Of a stretch of DNA of 64,000 nucleotides, positions 8,246 to 17,986 are shown piece by piece. Each line of letters begins with the position of its first letter. Within the stretch, counting starts at the first letter, position 1. Source of the stretch: an uncultured Lactobacillus sp. (GTDB taxonomy: Bacteria > Bacillota > Bacilli > Lactobacillales > Lactobacillaceae); contig CAOOYH010000006.1 of the NCBI GenBank assembly GCA_948500755.1, positions 1-64,000 on the forward strand. The letters are read 5' to 3'. The position numbers and the translations under genes were made by a program. The notes under the pieces are model-generated. The model ran no database searches. It was given only the letters and a program-made list of their open reading frames with translations, and was not told the origin of the DNA.

Positions 8246-8812
8246 CTACTTATAAATTTTAGTTGGAGTGATAATAGTCTGAATTGGAACATCAAAATTT
8301 TCTACTGGCCATTGAGCATGTTCAAAAATCATCCTTGAATTAGCTAAAGCAATTGTTTTAGTAGGATACTTCTTTAAAAAGCGATCGTAATACCCTCCAC
8401 CAAAACCTAAACGGGCATGGGAATCAAGCGCGAAGGCCAATCCTGGTACTACAATTAAATCTAATTCATTATTGATTTTCGCATCAGGATTTGCTACTTC
8501 ATCTACTCCAAACTTAGATTTTTTAAGTTTGGTCATATAAGTATATTCCAAAAAGTCTTGAGTATGATCAGGATCATTATTTGCTCTAGCTAAATAGACG
8601 TCTTTTCCTTCATCCCACAAACGGGCAATTAGTTCTGAAGTATCAACTTCAATAGGCAAAGAAGAAGTAATTCCAATAGATTGACTATTTTTCCATAAAT
8701 TTGTTGACATAAACTTATCTAAAAGTTTTTTATCCTCAATTTTTTTCTGATTTTCGTCAGCAAACTCTTTTAAACTTTCAATTTGTTTCTTGCGTAAATC
8801 TATTTTTTCCAT
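8246..8812 (-). CDS. 5-formyltetrahydrofolate cyclo-ligase
   Basis: A 188-residue enzyme that converts 5-formyl-THF to 5,10-methenyl-THF with ATP. The signature LGFGGGYYDRFL near residue 135 binds ATP and phosphate, and the N-terminal arginine/lysine-rich helix is typical of the family (YgfA/YqgN). It is first in a unit with rhomboid, yqgQ and perhaps the rhodanese-like gene. The ATG at 8812 has only a weak upstream site (GGTGAAAAA). Confidence 0.95.
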   Translation of the reverse strand: MEKIDLRKKQIESLKEFADENQKKIEDKKLLDKFMSTNLWKNSQSIGITSSLPIEVDTSELIARLWDEGKDVYLARANNDPDHTQDFLEYTYMTKLKKSKFGVDEVANPDAKINNELDLIVVPGLAFALDSHARLGFGGGYYDRFLKKYPTKTIALANSRMIFEHAQWPVENFDVPIQTIITPTKIYK

Positions 8813-8824
8813 TTTTTCACCAAT

Positions 8825-8860
8825 AACAAAAGATAGCAGGCATCTAGACCTGCTATCTTG
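8825..8860 (-). terminator. Intrinsic terminator of rpmG
   Basis: A perfect 10-bp stem (8831-8840 with 8849-8858) with an 8-base loop is followed on the minus strand by TTTTGTT. Confidence 0.85.
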
Positions 8861-8866
8861 GGTTTA

Positions 8867-9016
8867 TTACTTAGTTTCACGATGAAGTGTTACGTGTCTT
8901 TCGACTGGGCAATACTTCTTTAAACTTAAACGTTCCGGATGCTTACGCTTGTTCTTCTTGGATAAGTAACTTCTATCGCCACATTCGGTGCATTCCAAAA
9001 TGATGTTATCTGCCAT
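8867..9016 (-). CDS. rpmG: 50S ribosomal protein L33
   Basis: A 49-residue protein read directly from the sequence: it begins MADNIILECTECGDRSYL and ends PVERHVTLHRETK. This is the bacterial L33 fold. The first zinc knuckle CTEC is intact, but the second has a single cysteine (YCPVER) instead of CxxC, so it is intermediate between the zinc-binding C+ and the cysteine-free C- forms. A GGTGG site precedes the ATG. It is a single-gene unit with promoter and terminator. Confidence 0.93.
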   Translation of the reverse strand: MADNIILECTECGDRSYLSKKNKRKHPERLSLKKYCPVERHVTLHRETK

Positions 9017-9053
9017 TTCTTTCACCACCTACAATTTATATTCTGACTGTATT

Positions 9054-9082
9054 AGAATAGCATTTTTCTGAGCATTTGACCA
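9054..9082 (-). promoter_or_regulatory. Probable rpmG promoter
   Basis: On the minus strand -10 TATTCT (9054-9059) lies 17 bases from a weak -35 TGGTCA (9077-9082). Initiation would be about 30 bases before the rpmG start. Only the -10 and spacing are good. Confidence 0.5.
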
Positions 9083-9090
9083 GTATTTTT

Positions 9091-11187
9091 TTATTTATGT
9101 AACTTAAAGTAATCTTGGACCATTTCTTTAGCTACTTGTAAAGTGTACGTTCCTTCCATATCTGGATCTAAACCGGGGAATACCACCGCAATGGCAAGCT
9201 TAGGATTATTTGAAGGAGCATAACCAACAAAAGTAGCGTTAATTAATTCTGGTGGATTCTTACGGTTAGGATTATCTGGATCATAGTAGAAAGTTTGAGC
9301 AGTACCAGTCTTACCTGAAATTGATGGCTTTACATTCTTTAATGGGTGGGCAGTACCCCAGCCATTAGTTCCGTGAACCACACGCCAGAAACCTTGACGA
9401 ACCACATTTAATTCATCTTGAGTCCAAGGAATTTGTTGTTGGACATTAGGTGTCTTATTGTAGTTAATGTAAATCTTCTTCCCATCTGAACTAGTCTTAC
9501 CTACTGATTGAACCACATATGGTTGCATTCTATAACCACCATTGGCAATTGTAGAAACATATTGTACTAATTGAATTGGGGTATAAGCATCATAGTTTCC
9601 ATATGCCAAGTCCAGTACAGAACCAGATAAAATTTGGCCCTTTGAATTAAATGACTTACCTTGAATACCTGAAACTTCTCCTGGTAAATCAACACCGGTC
9701 TTTTGGCCTAAACCAAACATATTGAAATTACGTCTTAAAATTTCAAAAGAATCATTAGGCATATTGATATAGGTCTTAGGTACGTATTTAGCCTTTACCC
9801 AGTTCATAGCCAAGTGCATCATATAAATGTTACTTGAGACTTCCAAAGCCGTTTCAGCATCCAAAGAACCGAAAGTTCCGATTGGGTAAACTGACTTCTT
9901 AACTGAAGACCCTGGTAAATAAATTGCCGTATCTGGCAAAGTATTATTAGTTGGAGTAATAACTTTATTAATTAAACCACCTGAAACAGTTGCACCTTTA
10001 ACAACGGATCCCATAACAAATGATTGGTTAATTGCTCCCAAAGCATTTTCAGTAGTTTTATTCTTTTTCGGATCATGACTTAAACCCGCAATTGCCAAAA
10101 GCGCTCCAGTTTTTGGATTCATTGCGATTGCGTAAGCCCCATTAGAATAGCGAGCAGCTCCAGCTGACAAAGCATTATTGTATACTCGTTTTAAAGTAGA
10201 TTGGACTTCTTTTTGATACTTAGCGTCAATCGTCAACATCAAACTAGCACCGGCTTGTCCTTTATAAACTGTCTTAGTTTGTTGGATATCGCCATTACCC
10301 TTAGTAGTAACTTCACTAGTTGACTTAGTTCCCTTTAAAAGAGGTTCATATTCTTCTTCCAGGTATGAGGTACCTACACGATCATTTCTAGAATAGCCCT
10401 GAGTTAAGTAATATTGTAAATTATCACTTGGCAAACCTGACTTTTCAGTAGAAACCGATCCAATGATACTTTGAATAGATGAGCCATTTGGATATGACCG
10501 TTGCCAGTCAGTACCAATACCGACCCCTGGTAATTCAGAGAGGTGTTCACCTACTTCAGCAATTTCTTTATTAGTCAAATCTTTATTCTTAATATAGATT
10601 GTTGAAAGTGTGTATGCTCCTGAAATCTTATTAAAAATTAAAGCTGCTGTTTTTTGTTTACTATTTAATTTAATATGTTCTTTACGAACCTGATTTTCAA
10701 CATTTTGAGTAATTTGTGCTTGTTCTAATTTCTGACTCTTTTGAGAAGCCGGTAATTTGGCAAGTTCACGTTTTGAAACATCCGGATCAGCTAGGTAATA
10801 TTCAATTTCCTGCTGTTCAGTTGGTTTCTCGTTAGTAATTTTTATATAATTACTCAAAGCATTAGAAATTTTATAAATCTGTTCACTTGAAGTCGAGGCG
10901 CCTTTGGTGTAAGTTATAGCGTTATTAGCCTTATTTCCAACTAAAACTCGACCTTTAGCATCATACATAACCCCTCGAGGTACTTGACTTGAGACTACAG
11001 TAGAATCAGATTTTTGAACTTCTGATTTAAAACGAGATCCATAAGCCAATTGCAAGTATGCTAATTGACCAATCAATGTTGCAAACAGAATAAAAATTAT
11101 TCCTAGAATGATCTTCATTCTAAGTGGTGTTGAGGCCTGTTTATTTGAACCAGTGCCACTATTTTTTCTAAAATAATTCACGTACAT
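9091..11187 (-). CDS. Class B penicillin-binding protein 2 (transpeptidase)
   Basis: A 698-residue monofunctional transpeptidase that cross-links peptidoglycan outside the membrane. One N-terminal anchor helix (about 24-47) is followed by the PBP dimerisation domain with PRGVMYDAKGRVL near residue 69. The transpeptidase domain has the catalytic S394-V-V-K397, SSN at 451-453, and KTGT at 626-629. The size and the N-terminal domain suggest the PBP2b/PbpA subgroup used in elongation or septation. It is divergent from the YfhO-like gene. The ATG has an AAGGGAC site close to it. Confidence 0.94.
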   Translation of the reverse strand: MYVNYFRKNSGTGSNKQASTPLRMKIILGIIFILFATLIGQLAYLQLAYGSRFKSEVQKSDSTVVSSQVPRGVMYDAKGRVLVGNKANNAITYTKGASTSSEQIYKISNALSNYIKITNEKPTEQQEIEYYLADPDVSKRELAKLPASQKSQKLEQAQITQNVENQVRKEHIKLNSKQKTAALIFNKISGAYTLSTIYIKNKDLTNKEIAEVGEHLSELPGVGIGTDWQRSYPNGSSIQSIIGSVSTEKSGLPSDNLQYYLTQGYSRNDRVGTSYLEEEYEPLLKGTKSTSEVTTKGNGDIQQTKTVYKGQAGASLMLTIDAKYQKEVQSTLKRVYNNALSAGAARYSNGAYAIAMNPKTGALLAIAGLSHDPKKNKTTENALGAINQSFVMGSVVKGATVSGGLINKVITPTNNTLPDTAIYLPGSSVKKSVYPIGTFGSLDAETALEVSSNIYMMHLAMNWVKAKYVPKTYINMPNDSFEILRRNFNMFGLGQKTGVDLPGEVSGIQGKSFNSKGQILSGSVLDLAYGNYDAYTPIQLVQYVSTIANGGYRMQPYVVQSVGKTSSDGKKIYINYNKTPNVQQQIPWTQDELNVVRQGFWRVVHGTNGWGTAHPLKNVKPSISGKTGTAQTFYYDPDNPNRKNPPELINATFVGYAPSNNPKLAIAVVFPGLDPDMEGTYTLQVAKEMVQDYFKLHK

Positions 11188-11256
11188 CGTCCCTTACTAA
11201 ACTGACAATTATTTTAACAAAAAGATCTTATCATTTCTATAATTGAATAAGGAGCT

Positions 11257-13827
11257 TTGACAAATTTTAATATGCTACAAGAAAAAGATAACTATTTAAA
11301 ACAAAATTTATTTACCAAGTCTAAAATACCATACTATTTAAGTTTTTTTATTCCTTTTATCATATTTTTCATGTATTTCGCCCTCCATAAATTTAACATT
11401 TTGACTGTAGATTTAGGACAGCAATACGTAGATTTCTTTTCATTCCTACGAAATTCTCTTTTTACTCATCCTTCAAACTTGATCTATAGCTTCCAAAATG
11501 GTTTGGGCAATTCCATGCTGGGCACAGATGCCTATTATTTACTGAGTCCGTTCAATCTTATTCTATTTTTATTCTCAAAAAATCAACTTCCAATTGCTAT
11601 TCTTCTACTCATTACTCTAAAAATAGGCGCAATGGGAGTAAGCAGTTTTTTCTATTGGAAAAAACGCATTCCTGATTACTACGCTCTCAGTAGCAGCTTA
11701 GCCTATGCCTTATGCGGCTACGTAATTGCCAATCATTTCAATTTGATGTGGCTGGATTCTGCTATTTTATTACCTTTACTGGTCAATGAAATTGATCACT
11801 GTCTTTATAACAAGACCAATCATCTTATCTTATTAACTTTTTTGCTTTGGTTCACCAATTTTTATACTGGCTTTATGGTGCTTCTATTTGGATTTTTATA
11901 CTTTTTAAGCCAATTAGCTTTTACCCAATTTAAAAAAGAAGCTTTAATAAATTACTTTAAGGCAAGTATTCTAGGCTCTTTAATTAGTGCATTTATTTTA
12001 TTACCAGTTCTTTTTGAAATGCTAGCTGGAAAGGCATCGTCGCCAGCTCACTGGAGTTTCGGTTTTCAATTTTCTCCTTTTGAAGAATTAAGTAAGTTAG
12101 CCTTGGGAGCTTACAGTTTTCATGAAATGGAAGCAGGGATGCCCAATATCTACCTGACGATGCCATTTTTATTATTTATCATGACCTACTTTACTAGTAA
12201 TAAAATTGACTGGAAACCAAAATTAGCTAATTTACTGCTATTTATTTTCTTAGTATTTTCCTTATTTTGGACTCCATTAGTTTTAGTTTGGCATTTGGGA
12301 CAGTTTCCAGTTTGGTATCCGGGACGATTTAGTTTTATCTTGATTTTCTTTAGTTTGAACTTAGCTACTTTATTTATTAAACAGCAAAGTCAACTATCTA
12401 CCGTGCAGAAAATCTTTATTGCAATTTTAGGGACTGGGCTTAGTTTCTATCTTGCTTTTATTACCAACAAAATTGAATTTCTTAATAATACCAATCTGAT
12501 TATTTCTTGCCTTTTCTTAGCGTTAGCCGTTATTTATATTTGCTTTTTATATAATCAAAATCTAATTAGCGGAAAACTTTTATTTGGAATTATCATTATC
12601 GAAATTACTGTTAACACTATTTTATCTTTAAACAATTTGGCTTATCAAAATAATGCAGATTATCAAAATTTTAGTAAAACCACTAATCAAGTAACCCAAT
12701 ACCTCAAAAAAACTAATCCCGGATTTTATCGAGTAGAGAAAACCTTCTACCGCTCAGATGACGATCCCTTTACCGCCAATTATTATGGCATCAGCAATTT
12801 TAACTCTATTAGTGATCAAAAAGTTTTAACTCTTTTGCAAAATTTAGGTTATCTCCACAATAGTAATTCTTACACTAACTATGGGGGGAGCCCCATTACA
12901 GATAATATTTTAGGTATCAAATATTACCTTACTCCTAATTACGCTTACAAAAAATTGAGTTTTGACAATCAAAATGAACGTCTTGATGTAAATGGGTATC
13001 ATTTTATTAAGCAATTTTCGGGATTAAATCTTTATCAAAATCAAACAGCTTTCCCATTACTTTTTTTGACCTCAGCTTCAGCTACAAAAATTCATTTTGA
13101 TGAAGATAATCCCACTAGAAATCAGGTACTCCTTTTCAATAAAATAACTACAAATAAAAGTCCACTATTTCATAGCATTATTCTTCCGTCAACTAAAACT
13201 ATTAACGCTACCTCTAGCCCCGATAACAATTTAGAATTCACTCAAAAAAACATTGCCAAACCTACCAGTATCTCTTTTAACTTTATTCTTTCTACTCAAA
13301 ATTCTTACTATTTAGAACTCCCTGATACTTTAAATAATGATCAAACTGATTTATTCATCAACGGCACCAATATCAATATTGATACTCGTGATCCTCAAAG
13401 TCGCCTGATCAATTTTGCCTATCATCAAAAAGGACAAAAAATAAAAATAATTTTTAATATAAAAAATAGAAAATTAGACCTCAATGGCATTAATTTATGG
13501 GAATTGAATAATTCAGCAGTGTCACAACTTAGTCAGCAATTTTTACAAAATCAGCCTTCCTTTTCACAAAAGGGATTAATAATACGCAGTCACTTTTCTA
13601 CAGATAAAACTCAAACTTTAGCTACTACAATTCCTTTCAATAGAAATTGGCTTATTCTTGATAACGGTCATTTAGTTAAAAAGAAGTTATTTGCAAATAC
13701 TTTCTTATCAATACAAATAACTAAAGGAAAGCATGATCTAAAGCTAGTTTATGTTCCATTTGCACTGACTATCGGAGTAATTATTTCGTTATTTACTTTA
13801 ATTTTTCTAAAGAAACGCAAGTGTTAA
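11257..13827 (+). CDS. YfhO-family polytopic membrane protein
   Basis: An 856-residue membrane protein of the YfhO family (PF09586), GT-C-like in layout: about twelve or more hydrophobic helices in the first 460 residues, a large extracytoplasmic region (about 470-830) and a last helix before a basic tail (IFLKKRKC). The early WxxxxLPDLG-like position is seen as TVDLGQQYVDFFSFLRN, typical of the family. Members decorate lipoteichoic or wall teichoic acids or other surface glycans with sugars; the exact role here is inferred. The start is uncertain: TTG at 11257 is only two bases from AAGGAG, while ATG at 11272 is 17 bases away. Confidence 0.88.
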   Translation: MTNFNMLQEKDNYLKQNLFTKSKIPYYLSFFIPFIIFFMYFALHKFNILTVDLGQQYVDFFSFLRNSLFTHPSNLIYSFQNGLGNSMLGTDAYYLLSPFNLILFLFSKNQLPIAILLLITLKIGAMGVSSFFYWKKRIPDYYALSSSLAYALCGYVIANHFNLMWLDSAILLPLLVNEIDHCLYNKTNHLILLTFLLWFTNFYTGFMVLLFGFLYFLSQLAFTQFKKEALINYFKASILGSLISAFILLPVLFEMLAGKASSPAHWSFGFQFSPFEELSKLALGAYSFHEMEAGMPNIYLTMPFLLFIMTYFTSNKIDWKPKLANLLLFIFLVFSLFWTPLVLVWHLGQFPVWYPGRFSFILIFFSLNLATLFIKQQSQLSTVQKIFIAILGTGLSFYLAFITNKIEFLNNTNLIISCLFLALAVIYICFLYNQNLISGKLLFGIIIIEITVNTILSLNNLAYQNNADYQNFSKTTNQVTQYLKKTNPGFYRVEKTFYRSDDDPFTANYYGISNFNSISDQKVLTLLQNLGYLHNSNSYTNYGGSPITDNILGIKYYLTPNYAYKKLSFDNQNERLDVNGYHFIKQFSGLNLYQNQTAFPLLFLTSASATKIHFDEDNPTRNQVLLFNKITTNKSPLFHSIILPSTKTINATSSPDNNLEFTQKNIAKPTSISFNFILSTQNSYYLELPDTLNNDQTDLFINGTNINIDTRDPQSRLINFAYHQKGQKIKIIFNIKNRKLDLNGINLWELNNSAVSQLSQQFLQNQPSFSQKGLIIRSHFSTDKTQTLATTIPFNRNWLILDNGHLVKKKLFANTFLSIQITKGKHDLKLVYVPFALTIGVIISLFTLIFLKKRKC

Positions 13828-13918
13828 CGCTATCATTGTAATTTCTACTAGACCTAACTATTCATTTTGTAATAAAATGTATACGTTCACAAAATTTTAA
13901 ATAGAAAGAAGAGTAGCT

Positions 13919-14842
13919 ATGACTCTCAAATACCAAATTGGTGTTGACGCTGGTGGTACTCACTCCACTGCTATTGCATATGACTTAAATGGCAAGGAAC
14001 TCGGCCGCGCAGAAGGTGGTCCTGGCCAAATTAATGCTGATTACGAAGGCGGTATTAACAACATCGCTGATACTGTAAATGAATTGCTTGATAAGATTGA
14101 TGGCGATTGTATGCGTGTTCTTGTAGGAATTGCTGGTTTATCTGTTGTCGGAAACGCTCCAGAAGTTGCAGCCACAATTTCTTCAAGAATCAACAACCTC
14201 CCAACCCGAGCAATTACCGACTCCCTTCTTGCCCTTTACAGCGGACTTGAAGGTGAAGATGGTGCTTTAGTTATTGCCGGAACTGGTTCTGTATTTAACG
14301 GTTTACAAGATGGCCATTTAATCGCAGTAGGTGGTTATGGTAACATTTTAGGCGATGAAGGTTCTGGTTATGCAATCGCTAAGAGCGCAATGCAATCTGC
14401 CCTTCTTAGTTGGGATAAGCGTGAAGACAACGCCTTGATTCCAATGTTTACTAAATTCTTCAATGTTGAACACATGGATGAATGTAACGCTAAGTTCTAC
14501 AAGATGGCTAACTCAGAAGTTGCAGGAATGGCCGTTCACGTGGCTAAGCTTGCAGATCAAGGTGATCCAGATGCTTCTGCTGTTATCAAGGAACAAGCTC
14601 ATCTTTTAGCTCGTGACATCATTATTGGTTTAGATCGTTACGAAGATCCTAAGCCAATGAAGATTGCTCTTACTGGTTCGGTTCTTGCAAATAATGAAAT
14701 GCTTCGTAATTTAATGGAAGATGAAGTTAAGAGTAAATATCCAAAGGCTGAATTCTCCGTTTCAAACGGTGAAAACGCACGTGGTGTTATGTTCGATAAG
14801 AGCAAAGATTACCGTTACTTTACTAATCACGAAGACCACTAA
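13919..14842 (+). CDS. N-acetylglucosamine kinase-like BadF/BadG-type ATPase
   Basis: A 307-residue sugar kinase of the ASKHA fold. The phosphate-1 loop is GVDAGGTHSTAIAYD near residue 8, the phosphate-2 region is VIAGTGSVFNG near residue 118, with GGYGNILGDEGSGY following. This combination is that of the BadF/BadG/BcrA/BcrD ATPase family containing GlcNAc kinases. It most likely phosphorylates N-acetylglucosamine or a related amino sugar taken up from cell-wall turnover. Codon use (GGT, AAG, AAC) looks like a well-expressed gene. It stands alone with strong downstream terminators. Confidence 0.85.
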   Translation: MTLKYQIGVDAGGTHSTAIAYDLNGKELGRAEGGPGQINADYEGGINNIADTVNELLDKIDGDCMRVLVGIAGLSVVGNAPEVAATISSRINNLPTRAITDSLLALYSGLEGEDGALVIAGTGSVFNGLQDGHLIAVGGYGNILGDEGSGYAIAKSAMQSALLSWDKREDNALIPMFTKFFNVEHMDECNAKFYKMANSEVAGMAVHVAKLADQGDPDASAVIKEQAHLLARDIIIGLDRYEDPKPMKIALTGSVLANNEMLRNLMEDEVKSKYPKAEFSVSNGENARGVMFDKSKDYRYFTNHEDH

Positions 14843-14897
14843 TAAAAGTCAATAGTGTACTACATGCTATGTAGCACTTTGTCAAACACCCTAAATA

Positions 14898-14937
14898 AAA
14901 AGATAGGTAAAACATGCGAGTTTTACCTATCTTTTTT
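14898..14937. terminator. Strong bidirectional terminator
   Basis: A perfect 13-bp stem (14901-14913 with 14920-14932) flanked by A-run and T-run on both sides. It serves the plus-strand sugar kinase gene and may back up the minus-strand pgmB terminator. A weaker hairpin (AGTG..CTACAT/ATGTAG..CACT) lies at about 14852-14878, between the stop codon and this one. Confidence 0.9.
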
Positions 14938-14960
14938 ATTTCACATTTAGATCAATACAA

Positions 14961-14997
14961 AAACATGCTCCGATTGAAGCTCGGAACATGTTTTTTC
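14961..14997. terminator. Terminator of the maltose operon
   Basis: AACATG pairs with CATGTT around an inner CCGA/TCGG stem (14962-14990), with T-runs on both strands. It lies about 35 bases past the pgmB stop at 15030. Confidence 0.75.
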
Positions 14998-15029
14998 TAT
15001 ATATTAATTTTGAAAATTCTCTATATCAA

Positions 15030-15695
15030 CTAATTATTCAGTTGCTTTTCAATAGCTTCCAAAGTTACTTCTCTAGTATCACCAAATTTTACATCGGCAT
15101 TCTTTAAAGTGTTTCCGATACCAATTGAAATTTCACCAGCACGATTAATAGAATCAATACCAACTTGAGCATCTTCTAAACCAGCAACTTGGTCAGGAGA
15201 CAAATTCATAATCTTGGCAGCTTCTAAATAAATTTCAGGATCGGGCTTACCATGAGTTAATTTAGCTGGATCAACTATTCCCTCAAAGTAATCGTTAATT
15301 TGCAAATATTTCAAAACCTTAGGAGAGTTTTTAGAAGCAGAAGCTAAAGCCAAATGATAACCTTTATTCTTTAAATCTTCTAACAAGTCACGCATTCCAG
15401 GTAAGACATCATCAGGAGTTAAAGTTTCTACAAGTTTTAAATAGTTGTCATTTTTCTCTTTAGCAATGGCTTCTTTTTCTTCTTGAGTATATTCATTTTC
15501 ATGATTGCCAGATTTTAAAATTAGTTCCAATGAATCCATTCGACTCATACCTTTTAGACCATCAGCTAATTCTGGTGTCCACTCAGTACCAACCTTGTCA
15601 GCAATTTGACGCCAAGCTTGACCATGAAATCTAGCTGTATCTGCAATAACACCATCTAAATCAAATGCGAACCCTTTTAAATCAGAAAAACTCAT
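15030..15695 (-). CDS. pgmB: Beta-phosphoglucomutase
   Basis: A 221-residue HAD-superfamily enzyme that converts beta-glucose-1-phosphate to glucose-6-phosphate. Motif I is FAFDLDGVIADTARFH (nucleophile and acid Asp near 11 and 13), with the substrate-contacting KGMSRMDSLELIL loop of the cap and GLEDAQVGIDSI as motif III/IV. It is last in the maltose operon, 9 bases after mapA, and processes the beta-G1P that MapA releases. The RBS is a strong AGGGGGG. Confidence 0.96.
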   Translation of the reverse strand: MSFSDLKGFAFDLDGVIADTARFHGQAWRQIADKVGTEWTPELADGLKGMSRMDSLELILKSGNHENEYTQEEKEAIAKEKNDNYLKLVETLTPDDVLPGMRDLLEDLKNKGYHLALASASKNSPKVLKYLQINDYFEGIVDPAKLTHGKPDPEIYLEAAKIMNLSPDQVAGLEDAQVGIDSINRAGEISIGIGNTLKNADVKFGDTREVTLEAIEKQLNN

Positions 15696-15704
15696 TTTAT
15701 CCCC

Positions 15705-17957
15705 CTACTTTAAGTTAAGTTTCTTACCAGCAAGATCAATTGTAATTGGATCACCAGAAATTAATTCAATCTTAGTGCCAGTCTTATCAACAGTAACTTC
15801 TAAAATTCGACCTCTAAATGTTTGACGGAATTTATATGAATCCCACTTCTTTGGTAAGAATGGAGCATAATGCAATTCACCATTTCGAACTCTCATGCCA
15901 GCAAATCCTTGAACAATATCTAACCATGAACCAGTCATTGAAGTAATGTGGAGGCCATCATCAGTATCATTATTGTAGTTATCTAAGTCTAATCTAGCTG
16001 AACGTTCATACAATTCAACTGCCTTATCTTCATAACCAACATCAGCTGCAATAATCGAGTAAACTGATGCGGAAAGACTTGATTCGTGAACTGTAAATTG
16101 TTCGTAGAAGTCAAAGTTACGCTTCTTTTCTTCCTTAGTGAAGTCATCAATAAAGTCCCAAAGTCCTTGGATAACATCCCCCTGTTTAACGTATGGTGAA
16201 CGTAAAATTTTATCCCATGACCAGTTTTGGTTCAATGGTAATTGATCGCTAGGAATTTCTGAAACTGGTGTTAAATCTTTATCTAAGAAGCCATCATTTT
16301 CTGGGAAGATATCCTTTTGTGGATCATATGGTAAATACATATTATCCGCAATTCCCTTCCAGCGACGTTTTTCATCTTCAGAAACTCCAAGCTTTTTAGC
16401 TGTATCTGCATCAACTTCATCTAAAATTTCTAATGTATAGTTCAAAGTCCACTTACATAATAAATTAGTGTACCAATCATTATTAACATTATTATCGTAT
16501 TCATCAGGGCCAGTTACACCATGAAGCATATACTTGTTTTGTCTTTGTGAGTAGTGCACACGATCAGCCCAGAAACGAGATATTTCAGTTAAAACTTTTG
16601 CACCTTCATGAAGAACATATGACTTATCTCCAGTGTAATTAGTGTAGAGATAAATTGCATAGGCAATATCCCCATTACGGTGAATTTCTTCAAAAGTAAT
16701 TTCCCATTCATTGTGACATTCAATACCATTGAAAGTTACCATTGGGAATAAAGCACCATCTAATCCTTGTTCTTTAGCATTTACATAGGCACCATCTAAT
16801 TGTTTATAGCGGTACATTAACAAGTTACGGGCAATTTCTGGGTTTGCAACCCCAAGATAAACAGGAAGACAGTAAGCTTCAGTATCCCAGTAGGTAGCAC
16901 CACCGTACTTTTCTCCAGTGAAGCCTTTAGGTCCGATATTTAAGCGGTAATCTTGACCGTAGTATGTAGAGAAGAGTTGGAATAAATTGAAACGAATTCC
17001 TTGCTGTGCTTCTTCGTCGCCATTGATAACCACATCGGATTTAGTCCAACGGTTATGCCATTCTTCTTCATGAGGTTTAAGTAAAGCATCAAAGCTTTCT
17101 GCATCAAGCTTAGCTGCTAACTCATCAAGTCTTTGTTCAATTTCATCTTCTGTATCGAAATCACGTGAAGTAGCTACTACTGTTCTCTTTTCAAAGTTGA
17201 TTTCAGAATTTGGCTTAATTTCACCAGCAAAAACATTATAAGCAGTTTTATCACTAGTTCCATCTTCAATATGCTTTAAATCAGTAACTGTTGTAGTCTT
17301 CATTCCTACTGTAAATTGAGGAACCCCGAAGTCATTTGGCTTAGTCTTTGACATTACTTCGGCATGAGCACCATCAGCTTTTTTACTTAAAACATCCCAG
17401 AATTGTTCATCATGGTTAGAATCTTCATTGTAAACATCAGCGTCAATCATGCTAGTGATTTCAACATTAACATTAGAATTGCTCAAGTTTTTAACAGTAA
17501 CTCTTTGACCAACTAATTCTTTTTGAACTACAGATACAAAACGTTCAAAAGTAAATTGTAATTCACTATCGCCAATTTCTACCTTAAATGAACGCTTTAA
17601 AATGCCTGATTTTAAGTCTAAGTCTAAATTGAAATCCTTTGGTGTTTGCTTATTAAGGTCTAATTGTTCTCCATTAACTTTGATAATCAATTTCATAAAG
17701 TTAACAGCATTGATCATCTTACCAAAGTATTTTGGATAACCGTTCTTCCACCAACCTACACGAGTTTTATCTGGGAACCAAACCCCGCCTAAGTAAACTC
17801 CTTGCATATGATCACCAGAATAACCTTCTTCAAAGAATCCTCTCATTCCGAGGTTTTCATTGGCTAAACTAGTCATTGATTCTTGTAATCTTTTATCTTG
17901 AGGATCCCATGCTTTAGTAGCAACGTTCCAAGGTGAAATATCAAAAGTACGTTTCAT
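15705..17957 (-). CDS. mapA: Maltose phosphorylase (GH65)
   Basis: A 750-residue inverting GH65 phosphorylase that splits maltose with phosphate into glucose and beta-glucose-1-phosphate in the cytoplasm. The N-terminal beta-sandwich (about 1-270) is followed by the (alpha/alpha)6 barrel; the catalytic acid is the Glu in VTGPDEYDNNVNNDWYTN, near residue 485, and the phosphate-binding region is HITSMTGSWLDIVQGF near 665. The length fits the family. The next gene, pgmB, handles its product, and the upstream gene is a sugar permease, giving a full maltose route. A trehalose- or kojibiose-type specificity cannot be excluded from sequence, but the context favours maltose. Confidence 0.95.
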   Translation of the reverse strand: MKRTFDISPWNVATKAWDPQDKRLQESMTSLANENLGMRGFFEEGYSGDHMQGVYLGGVWFPDKTRVGWWKNGYPKYFGKMINAVNFMKLIIKVNGEQLDLNKQTPKDFNLDLDLKSGILKRSFKVEIGDSELQFTFERFVSVVQKELVGQRVTVKNLSNSNVNVEITSMIDADVYNEDSNHDEQFWDVLSKKADGAHAEVMSKTKPNDFGVPQFTVGMKTTTVTDLKHIEDGTSDKTAYNVFAGEIKPNSEINFEKRTVVATSRDFDTEDEIEQRLDELAAKLDAESFDALLKPHEEEWHNRWTKSDVVINGDEEAQQGIRFNLFQLFSTYYGQDYRLNIGPKGFTGEKYGGATYWDTEAYCLPVYLGVANPEIARNLLMYRYKQLDGAYVNAKEQGLDGALFPMVTFNGIECHNEWEITFEEIHRNGDIAYAIYLYTNYTGDKSYVLHEGAKVLTEISRFWADRVHYSQRQNKYMLHGVTGPDEYDNNVNNDWYTNLLCKWTLNYTLEILDEVDADTAKKLGVSEDEKRRWKGIADNMYLPYDPQKDIFPENDGFLDKDLTPVSEIPSDQLPLNQNWSWDKILRSPYVKQGDVIQGLWDFIDDFTKEEKKRNFDFYEQFTVHESSLSASVYSIIAADVGYEDKAVELYERSARLDLDNYNNDTDDGLHITSMTGSWLDIVQGFAGMRVRNGELHYAPFLPKKWDSYKFRQTFRGRILEVTVDKTGTKIELISGDPITIDLAGKKLNLK

Positions 17958-17986
17958 TATTATAAATTCCTTTCACTATTAAAAAA

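Noticed and set aside
14852..14878. Hairpin CTACATGCTATGTAG as an operator or small RNA
   Set aside because: It sits just past a stop codon, before a strong terminator, without T-run or promoter; likely only a 3' UTR stem.
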